Shown: positions 1 to 6,762 of the stretch, in pieces | Layout: every line of letters starts with the position of its first letter | Numbering within the stretch: position 1 is the stretch's first letter | Source of the DNA: Sphaeroforma sirkka | Lineage: Eukaryota > Opisthokonta > Ichthyosporea > Ichthyophonida | Direction of reading: 5' to 3' | Length of the DNA stretch: 22,227 bases | NCBI GenBank assembly: GCA_001586965.3 | Contig: LUCW03001740.1 | Span: 1-22,227 of the forward strand | The notes under the pieces: generated by a model | Databases searched by the model: none | What the model saw: only the letters and a program-made list of their open reading frames with translations | What the model was told of the DNA's origin: nothing | Translations under genes and position numbers: made by a program

Positions 1-86
1 GTTTGAGCCTCTGGACAGTGTAATTTTGCGTTTTGCAATTTAGTGTCCACTTGAACCAGACAGCAGCTTGGAAACCACCTAGCGCG

Positions 87-462
87 AATTGAAATTTCAC
101 TCTTTTTTTTAAAGACTAAAAGTTAAGTTCGATCATGACCCTCTCTAGAGAAAGAAAAATTTGCCACAACGGACTAACGTCCGTAAAACCCTAAAAAAAA
201 ATCCGGCCATCAAGATGGCCGTGAAAACATTGAACATAAATTCATATTTATGTTTAGCAAAAACTTGCTTGCCATATTAGATGTTCATTTGTGCATTGAG
301 TTTGCGTCTGTTGCGACGAAAGTAATTAAGTACATAAGACATCGGTCGGCTCATCGGCACGCATATTGCTTTTTCATTTTCACCACGGTCTCCATGGGTC
401 CCGGGCTCTGATATCGGTGTAACTAATAAACGTATTGCAGAGAAAACAATACCTGATCGATA
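87..462 (-). repeat. 376-bp dispersed repeat, copy A (hairpin-bearing, possible retrotransposon 5' fragment)
   Basis: This segment is almost identical to 4158-4532; by eye there are about 7 differences, one of them a single-base indel. It holds two strong hairpins: 169-184 (ACGGAC/GTCCGT arms, 4-nt loop) and 204-221 (CGGCCATC/GATGGCCG arms, AA loop). On the minus strand at about 400-420 it reads CCGATATCAGAGCC, close to the initiator-Met tRNA primer-binding site TGGTATCAGAGC of Copia and Gypsy elements. It may therefore be the LTR end, primer site and leader of a minus-strand retrotransposon. No coding domain is recognisable and no target-site duplication is visible. Confidence 0.8.
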
Positions 463-1734
463 ATTAATTTGGCGCCTTGAGCTTCGTGAGGCATAGTTTA
501 CACATAAACATCTAGTCAAGGCTTGGTAGAATTGAAGGCGGTAGATCTCGACTTCTTAAGTTTGATGAGTTTTCATAGTCACGATGGACACCTCCTTATT
601 TTAGACTGGATAATGGAGGTCGTCAATCTGTAGTTGCAATCGAGTATAGTCATCTTCGAGTAAAAAAGTGGTGTAAACTGGAACAACAACTGTCAGAAAT
701 GCGAGATTGGTGGCAACCGGTCACCATTGAAGTCGCACTTCAGTTGTCGATAGTCGGGACGTTATATCAGTATCAGAAGTCTAGGCTATCTAGCTTATTG
801 ATCTTAAATTTTGTATATTTTTCTTTTCTGCATCCTATTTCAGATGCATATAAATAGCGTAGTATGCGCAACATTGCTCTAGAATATCTCAAAATATTCC
901 GTTGCGCATCTTCCAGTCAAACCATGCGAAACCTCTGAAAAAAAAAGTCTCAACTGGTCTGTTGATATTTGATTCAATACTCGATGTCGTGATGACGATA
1001 CTACTGTTCTCAGATACGGGTGTGTCTATTGTTTCAGAGAAAACTATTACTAGCGCCTGATCTATTTCATCATCTGCTACTATTTTGTCGTCTTCTACGA
1101 TTATAGATAGGGATACAGATGATGATGTTGCATTGTTTGTACTGTTAGCTAAACTAGCTGTGGAACGCATCTGAGATAATGTTTGCTGTCCCGGCTGTGC
1201 GGTCGGCCTCCTACCGTACACCACCGGACTTTACTTTTTGCGATTCTGTGTGCTGGAGCTTTGCCTGTCATTATATAAGGCTAGTTATACTGTCTAGTTA
1301 TACTACCTAAACTATAATAACAAACCTACAACCACGTTCGGTATATTAACAATTTTCACAGTTTTTCTTTTGGAACATAGCGCGATCACTAAAGTGAGCG
1401 CCTTGCGCGCCCTTTTCTTCTCGTCTCCTCCTTACCCTCCGGAAAATAATCAAAAGTGCTCGCTTCGCTCACACCTGATATAAAAAAAAATTCCAAAGTT
1501 TCTCATGAATCGCATCGGTAGAGAGAACAAGAAGGTTAACTAGGCGATGGGAAAAACCTAGTTAAATTTCTATAAAACCAAGTTGACGATGTGTCACACT
1601 TGAAATATGTTCGTGTAAATTCACGTGCGGTGTCGGCTTCTAAAGTTCTACTAGGTAAATGAGTTACTCTGTGAGTGTCTACTAGGAGTTACTCAATACA
1701 CTACATCACAAATAGATAAATACACACCGTCCAC
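463..1734. other. Intergenic stretch without a recognisable gene
   Basis: No gene can be supported. Two open frames remain but lack a convincing start. On the plus strand, 579-857 is about 92 codons following a stop, tryptophan-rich in the middle, and could be an exon remnant. On the minus strand, 889-1224 opens only at GTG, has a Ser/Thr-rich middle and matches no family I know. A hairpin lies at 1536-1565 (TTAACTAGG/CCTAGTTAA arms, 12-nt loop), and an imperfect hairpin lies near 1380-1400. Confidence 0.4.
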
Positions 1735-1824
1735 CAGGGTTGTTAAACGAACAAGAAAACATAATACCCTGGCGAGCCATTTTTTCCCGGACAGTTTAGT
1801 CCATTTGTCCGATCAACAACCCTG
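1735..1824. mobile_element. hAT-like miniature inverted-repeat element (MITE)
   Basis: A 90-bp unit begins CAGGGTTGTT and ends AACAACCCTG, which are perfect 10-bp terminal inverted repeats; similarity between the ends continues imperfectly inwards (a shared ACAA). The 8 bases outside each end are CCGTCCAC (1727-1734) and CCGTCCAA (1825-1832), an 8-bp target duplication with one mismatch. Termini of the CAGRGTTG type with 8-bp duplications are the signature of the hAT superfamily. The unit carries no coding capacity, so it would be a non-autonomous element depending on a transposase elsewhere. The call rests on ends plus target duplication only. Confidence 0.62.
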
Positions 1825-2134
1825 CCGTCCAAGGTCCACCACTCCTGACTCCACCGAGTCCGAGCATCTGTTGAAAATTTCAAACTTTATCCGGAGAATT
1901 TCAGCAATAAATACATGCATACGTAGTCATACATATATGATATAAGTCATAATTATGTACTAACGAACAAACTTGAAATTTAATCTTGGAAAAAGAGGTT
2001 TTACTCCTATCGGAATTTATTTTCCATTTTATTTATTTAAAAAAACCAAAAGTTACAAACAATACAACTTTTTTCGGATCAAACAAATGCATTTTTGTTT
2101 TATAAAATAATCGAACGTTTACACCACACATACA

Positions 2135-2143
2135 TATAAATAG
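2135..2143 (+). promoter_or_regulatory. TATA-like element upstream of the lectin gene
   Basis: TATAAATAG lies about 77 bases upstream of the chosen ATG at 2220, a plausible spacing for a core promoter with a short leader. The region is AT-rich, so chance occurrence is possible. Confidence 0.35.
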
Positions 2144-2219
2144 AGCTTGTTCCCTGGTGCGTCCATGATAGCGTCGGTGTAAAGCAAACTTGTCTAAATC
2201 AATACGCCTATTTGCAATT

Positions 2220-2918
2220 ATGACTAGTATTGTCAAAGCCACTCTTCTCGTGTCTGGAATGACCTATATCGCCACGGCCGCCTCGACCGATGTGTTTGGC
2301 GAGTTGGACGGCGCAGGTCTCGATTATGTCGCTCCAACAACCGAGATGTCGCCTGTCTATGAAGACAACATCGTTTCTTTTGAACCCCAAGATCGGTTTT
2401 TAGGCACAATAGCAAGTGTCATAAGCACCGTAACTGCCGGCATTGAATTGTTTCAGGCCGGCAAGGATCTCTGGGACAGCTTTCAAGAAGACGAAGCTCC
2501 CGCCGCTAATCTTTCGTCTGGCAAGTGCGATCGCTTCATGCTGTACAATAAGGAACGACAGGTCTGCTTGCAGTTTAATGGATCCAGCGTATCGTACTCC
2601 AAAAAGTGTGCGACACCCTCGCCTGACCAGACGTTTACCGCATCCGCGGCGGAAGGTGGCTTCCAACTTTGGAACGTGGGCACCGGCAAGTGTTTGGTCG
2701 ACTATGAAAAGAATGGCGTTGGGCTGGGCACGCTCGACTACGGATACAAGATCTACGATGACCAAATCTGGTATCTAGAGCCTCGCGGTGATGGATATCT
2801 CCTCATTAACAAATATCATGGCAACCGTGTGGTCATGTACGGCGATTCGCGAGGGCTGGGTGTTCTGGCGTCCAAATATGCAGTCTACTCCGATCAAGTA
2901 TGGTCGACCATTTGTTAG
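2220..2918 (+). CDS. Secreted ricin-B-type (beta-trefoil) lectin-like protein
   Basis: An intronless frame encodes a 232-residue protein from the ATG at 2220; the frame is open for 10 more codons upstream, but without an ATG. Residues 1 to about 22 form a signal peptide (hydrophobic core, small residues before the cut), so the product should be secreted. Residues about 23-60 are acidic and unassigned; about 61-90 could form an amphipathic helix. From about 103 to 232 there are three internal repeats ending in QxW-like motifs (DQTF 136-139, DQIW 181-184, DQVW 225-228), as in ricin-B carbohydrate-binding beta-trefoils. Cysteines at 103, 116, 130, 158 and 232 suit an extracellular protein. No catalytic toxin domain is present, only the sugar-binding type of fold. 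It is the one likely host gene here, isolated among repeats. A role in host or cell-wall binding is inference. Confidence 0.8.
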   Translation: MTSIVKATLLVSGMTYIATAASTDVFGELDGAGLDYVAPTTEMSPVYEDNIVSFEPQDRFLGTIASVISTVTAGIELFQAGKDLWDSFQEDEAPAANLSSGKCDRFMLYNKERQVCLQFNGSSVSYSKKCATPSPDQTFTASAAEGGFQLWNVGTGKCLVDYEKNGVGLGTLDYGYKIYDDQIWYLEPRGDGYLLINKYHGNRVVMYGDSRGLGVLASKYAVYSDQVWSTIC

Positions 2919-2943
2919 TGAAGCAAAAATCAGTGTTCACCAA

Positions 2944-2949
2944 AATAAA
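2944..2949 (+). terminator. Possible polyadenylation signal of the lectin gene
   Basis: AATAAA begins 26 bases after the lectin stop codon and is followed by GT-rich sequence (CGTGTATGTT). This fits a polyadenylation signal, although the hexamer is common in AT-rich DNA. Confidence 0.4.
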
Positions 2950-3580
2950 ACGTGTATGTTCATGGCACTTCAACATAATACTCGACAGCCGATGTCGTAA
3001 TTGCATAACTAGATTTATTATACTTGTAGACTTCAGTTGTCCCCCAGTTACGTCACATTCGTAATCGCCAGTTTATAATTCTAAAATGATATTTTGATTT
3101 CGGAAGACTGTTTCAAGTTGTTAAATTGTGTCTTGTTATAAATATAGCGTACGATTGTTTTAGGGTTTTAGGGTTTTGTCATGTACAGTGAACAGCCTCA
3201 ATCAACGGGCTGCTCCAGACCCCAGAGTAGTCCAGACTCCAGAGGGATCATCGACAGACGCGCTGAGAGTGATGAGACGAATCGACGACAGAGACAAGAG
3301 TATATACATATTTACATACCGAGTCAGACTTTGTTGCTTTTATATATAATATAAGGTCCCTCGAATTTCCCAAAGTTCGGTCCTTATTCTCCGAATTCAA
3401 AAATCGGCCCAAAAAATGATCATTTGGCGTCAGGAATTCACAAACTAAGCACACTTACTATATAGTAACCGCACGTGGCATGACGCTTATCAGACATTTC
3501 GGCTTTTGTCCATTGACAGTAACACAGCAGAGAACATCGGGCAAAGCAAAAACAAAAAAAACAAAAAAACTACCAGTCTG
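2950..3580. other. Intergenic stretch downstream of the lectin gene
   Basis: I see no supported gene. The segment holds a two-unit telomere-like tract (3158-3177) and a purine-rich patch around 3190-3300 with several CCAGA repeats. An ATG-started frame of 149 codons runs 3480-3929, but its middle is only the translation of a low-complexity CAGG tract, and I do not accept it as a gene. Confidence 0.4.
3158..3177 (+). repeat. Short interstitial telomere-like repeat (TTTTAGGG)2
   Basis: Two tandem TTTTAGGG units followed by TTTT. TTTAGGG-type telomeres are known in plants and oomycetes and TTTTAGGG in some protists. Two units are too few to show a telomeric origin. Confidence 0.3.
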
Positions 3581-3674
3581 CCACAGGCCTACAGGCTACA
3601 TACAGCCCACAGGTCACAGGGCTACAGGGCCACAGCACAGGCCGGGCTCACAGCCCACAGGCAGCAGGCTGCAT
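3581..3674. repeat. CAGG/ACAGGC low-complexity tract
   Basis: A run of degenerate copies of CACAGG, ACAGGCTA and CAGCCCACAGG, GC-rich in an AT-rich setting. It looks like a decayed minisatellite with a 6-10 bp unit. It resembles 3951-4084 in composition and core motif but not in exact sequence. Confidence 0.6.
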
Positions 3675-3950
3675 AGTACACACTCGACAGTCGACAGTGG
3701 AGTGAGTGACCTAAAACTGGACACAATTATAATTAATAATAAAAATACATGGGAAAGCTACTCCGCTCCTCTTTATCAAATCTTTACTCCGGACACAATT
3801 CCGAAATCTTCTTTGTATAAATGGCCAATGGGACAAGAGTTCAGAACTACAGAACTTCAGGATCGCCCAAACGTTGAATCTTCGAACTTCTTGGAATCTT
3901 GGAACTCGAACCATCGTTTTTCAGATTAAACACTAGATAACAATTAAACA

Positions 3951-4084
3951 AGAGGTCACCAGGTGTCCCGCCTCCAGGTCACCAGGCCCAGGCCCCAGGG
4001 TGACCTCTGGCCAGGCCACTAGGCACCAGGCCCCAGGGCCGCCCTCAGGGCTCAGGCCCTCAGCCCTCAGGGCCTCAGGCAGGT
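3951..4084. repeat. GC-rich CCAGG/CCCTCAGGG foldback tract
   Basis: A dense array of CCAGG, GGCCCCAGGG and CCCTCAGGG motifs. AGAGGTCACC (3951-3960) is the exact reverse complement of GGTGACCTCT (3999-4008), giving a 10-bp stem across a GC-rich loop. Repeated CCCTCAGGG near 4040-4075 is itself nearly palindromic. No coding content. Confidence 0.6.
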
Positions 4085-4157
4085 TCCGTCGTTGACTTTG
4101 CAAAATAATCTTTTTATCTCGAATTCCGGAATTCGCAATTCGAGGTATGTAAATAAA

Positions 4158-4532
4158 AATTGAAATTTCACTCTTTTTTTTAAAGACTAAAAGTTAAGTT
4201 CGATCATGGCCCTCTCTAGAGAAAGAAAAATTTGCCACAACGGACTAACGTCCGTAAAACCCTAAAAAAAAATCCGGCCATCAAGATGGCCGTGAAAACA
4301 TTGAACATAAATTCATATTTATGTTTAGCAAAAACTTGCTTGCCATATTAGATGTTCATTTGTGCATTGAGTTTGCGTCTGTTGCAACGAAAGTGGTTAA
4401 ATACATAGACATCGGTCGGCTCATCGGCACGCATATTGCTTTTTCATTTTCACCACGGTCTCCATGGGTCCCGGGCTCTGATATCGGTGTAACTAATAAA
4501 CGTATTGCAGAGAAAACAATCCCTGATCGATA
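4158..4532 (-). repeat. 376-bp dispersed repeat, copy B
   Basis: Same sequence and orientation as 87-462, including both hairpins (about 4240-4255 and 4275-4292) and the minus-strand primer-site-like motif near 4470-4485. Its right end abuts the truncated RNase H of the neighbouring dead retrotransposon, cutting that domain in the middle. Confidence 0.8.
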
Positions 4533-5278
4533 TAGTCTTTAAACTGTCTTAGTGCAGTAACTACAGCAAGGAGCTCTTGTTCAACTGTAGGGTAATTCCA
4601 ATGACTCTTATTATAACTCTTGCGAAAGAATTGTATGTAACGTGGTTTACCATTTATCGCTTGGTATAGCGCTCCACCTACCGTTCGATCTGAAGCGTCG
4701 GTTGCTACTTAGAATGGGACGCCATCCACAGGGTATTGTATGATGGGTGCGTCCATTACTTTACTTTTGACTAGCTAAAATGCATCATCACATTCTCTAA
4801 TCCAGAGCTTTCCCAAAGGTCCTTTGTGCAGCCGTATATGACTGAAAGGCTTTAAGTAATGAGAAGGATGAGGTACCGAATCCGAGAAGAAGTTAACAAA
4901 CCAGCACACAGAGTTCATATCTCTTCCAGTAATCGGTGTTGATAAATCGAACAGAAATTGTTTCTTGCCAGGATCAATTTCTACCCCTGCTGCAGATACC
5001 TTGTAACCAAGTAAGTGTACAGTATCTTTAGCAAAAGAACACTTGTCCTCGTTAATCTTAAGTTTGGCATGGTTTAGTCGCTTTAAGACTTCCTTAACGA
5101 GTTCAGCATGTTCATGTACTGTCTTTGTAAAGATAACTATATCATCTAAATATTCTGATACGTTATCCGACAGGTCCGCAAATAGTTCCATCATAACTTG
5201 TTGGAAGAAAGAAGGTAACATGTGTAAGCCTTCAGGTGCACCTTTAAACTGGTAATTCTTCAATGTGGGGTTTGACAA
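4533..5278 (-). pseudogene. Gypsy-type reverse transcriptase / RNase H fragment
   Basis: The minus-strand frame 5278-4775 carries the RT palm with the catalytic YLDDIV motif (about residues 43-48 of the open stretch) followed by the usual LNxxKCxF and LGYxVS blocks. The same frame continues past a TAG at 4775 and a TAA at 4709-4711 into RNase H, where TDASD (4688-4702), an FFRK motif and the QELLAV motif are readable, and then stops abruptly at 4532. There is no ATG start, and the RT fingers at 5279-5395 are only partly readable. The two stops and the loss of the end of RNase H make it inactive. Its role in the intact element would be copying RNA into DNA. Confidence 0.75.
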
Positions 5279-5395
5279 CGTCCTTGTGTCTCCAACTTAC
5301 GTAGCTATGTGAACGACACTTTAACTTAGAGAAGTTGACGTTTGTTAAGTCAAGCTTAACGTACCCGTTAGAGAACTTAAACATACACCAGTCAG

Positions 5396-5917
5396 TTATT
5401 GCAATCTTTCTGTTTTGTATATTAAGTCCATAATTATATCGGTAAAGTGCGGAATCATATCCTTTGCTTCACCTTCCGGAGGTTTAAGTATCTCTAACAT
5501 GTTATTATCTGACTGATCTTTATTTGGGGCTAGCCCATTAGGCAGACCAGTGAGAGTTATACCTAAACTGAGAAGATCAGTCATACCTATAATTATATCG
5601 TATTTCTGAGACATGTCAGTAACGATTCGGTGAGTCTTTACTTCTCTTCTATCTGACAACATTATTTGTACATAGTCAATGGCTTCTTCGCAAGTGGTAA
5701 CTTTACCATTTCCCAAGATTAAATTAGTTGTTTCGTTATGGATAGCCATATCTGTAGCGTAGGCTAATCGTCGTGAGATAGCAGATACTTCAGCCCCTGG
5801 ATCAAAAAGTGCTATAACTTTTTCTCCATTTACATAAACGGTTTGAAATATACGTTCATCTCCTTTGATATAGAATTTATTGAACTTTTTCTCATAATCT
5901 TGCTCTCGTGCACACAT
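5396..5917 (-). pseudogene. Retrotransposon aspartic protease fragment
   Basis: A 173-codon minus-strand frame with a retropepsin-like core: the active-site region reads FDPGAEVSAIS (about residues 38-48), where families usually have D-[ST]-G, so the residue after the catalytic Asp is changed to Pro. A second hydrophobic block, DIIIGMTDLLSLGI, matches the usual IIGxDxLxxxG flap/core motif. It lies directly upstream of the RT fragment, as expected in a gypsy pol. The reading frame before it is lost, and the D-P-G change plus the missing flanks suggest it is inactive. Confidence 0.65.
5437..5526. repeat. 90-bp duplication, copy 1 (inside protease/RT spacer)
   Basis: This 90-bp stretch recurs at 5958-6047 in the same orientation with a single visible base change (AAGTATC versus AGGTATC). 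The second copy lies upstream of the protease in element orientation. Confidence 0.85.
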
Positions 5918-5957
5918 ATGGAACTGTCAGTGCTTAACTTGGACGTCCGGCATGCCC

Positions 5958-6047
5958 TATCGGTAAAGTGCGGAATCATATCCTTTGCTTCACCTTCCGG
6001 AGGTTTAGGTATCTCTAACATGTTATTATCTGACTGATCTTTATTTG
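5958..6047. repeat. 90-bp duplication, copy 2 (abuts the LTR)
   Basis: Same-orientation copy of 5437-5526. It ends exactly at 6047, where the TGTAGTAAA end of the 180-bp LTR begins. Its flanks are unrelated to those of copy 1. Confidence 0.85.
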
Positions 6048-6227
6048 TGTAGTAAACACATCAAAATACGATACTAAAACCTACTAAGTCTTCCTGAGGC
6101 TCATTGCGGTGTATTTATTCTTATATTTGATTGTCTACGTGGTCTACAAATAATTCACCTCGTGTGAATTAATTGTAAACTAATTCTAACTCCATACTGA
6201 TAGTGGTTTAAGGGGACTTTTACTACA
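6048..6227 (-). mobile_element. 180-bp LTR with Copia-type polypurine tract (copy A)
   Basis: It starts TGTAGTAAA and ends TTTACTACA, perfect 9-bp inverted termini of the TG...CA LTR type. It is about 95% identical to 14840-15019, which has the same length. Immediately to its right, the minus strand reads CTTGAGGGGAG (6228-6238), the form of polypurine tract that precedes the 3' LTR in many Copia elements, so this is probably a 3' LTR of a minus-strand element. A small internal inverted repeat (AATTCAC/GTGAATT) is kept in both copies. No target duplication is visible. Confidence 0.65.
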
Positions 6228-6329
6228 CTCCCCTCAAGCTCAAGCGTCACCAGTGATTGAAGAGCTTCAAAAATAAATGACCTCTTAAACTATTGAAAAT
6301 TAAACATATAAAACTGGTAGTGTAAATTA

Positions 6330-6475
<146 letters not shown>

Positions 6476-6539
6476 GTGAAATCCTTCTGCTGAGTAAGTT
6501 CGTGCCTTGGAATCTGGTCTTTTGAACCATCCCGGCTGT

Positions 6540-6651
6540 GCTGGTATATTTTCACCCCCCAAAAAAAGCTAGGGTATCCGCTGGTATGTTTTTTTCCCCC
6601 CCCCCATAAGCTAGGGTATCCGCTGGAGTTATACTCGCCTATAAGCTCGAG
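6540..6651 (-). repeat. 3' UTR tandem repeat of element 1 (about 3 units of 40 bp)
   Basis: Units start GCTGGTAT at 6540, GCTGGTAT at 6580 and GCTGGAGT at 6622, each running through a C-rich or TATACTCG stretch into AAGCTAGGG or AAGCTCGAG. The minus-strand G-runs (a G10A7 tract near 6590-6605) could also act as polypurine tracts. The same GCTGG...AGCTAGAG theme is found in the 3' UTR of element 2. Confidence 0.65.
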
Positions 6652-6762
6652 TTGTGGAATCGTCGTTCGCCTCTACACCGTGGTGAAATTCCACGAGGAG
6701 AGACAAACTCCGATCCGGAAGTAGATGATAGACATCTAGTATTCATCAACGTAACGTTGAAA

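Larger units (their letters stand above)
4533..6047 (-). mobile_element. Degenerate Ty3/gypsy-type retrotransposon fragment
   Basis: Read on the minus strand it gives retroviral-type protease, then RT, then the start of RNase H, the order of Ty3/gypsy pol. It lacks gag, most of RNase H and integrase, is interrupted by stops and is cut at 4532/4533 by the 376-bp repeat. On the right it ends with an internal 90-bp duplication directly at the 180-bp LTR. Its RT and protease sequences differ clearly from those of the two larger elements in the window, so it is a separate family. Confidence 0.75.

Noticed and set aside
889..1224. 111-codon minus-strand frame
   Set aside because: Opens only at GTG (eukaryotic start unlikely), no recognisable domain, Ser/Thr low complexity.
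2394..2405. RFLG in the lectin protein (residues 59-62) as an RxLR-type effector motif, followed by acidic QEDE
   Set aside because: The motif does not match RxLR, and the acidic stretch is 30 residues away; too weak to claim host translocation.
2443..2778. Overlapping alternative-frame ORFs within the lectin gene
   Set aside because: Shadows of the lectin frame with no signal peptide or domain of their own.
3480..3929. ATG-started 149-codon frame on the plus strand
   Set aside because: Its middle is the translation of the CAGG low-complexity tract and the rest shows no domain; codon pattern does not look constrained.
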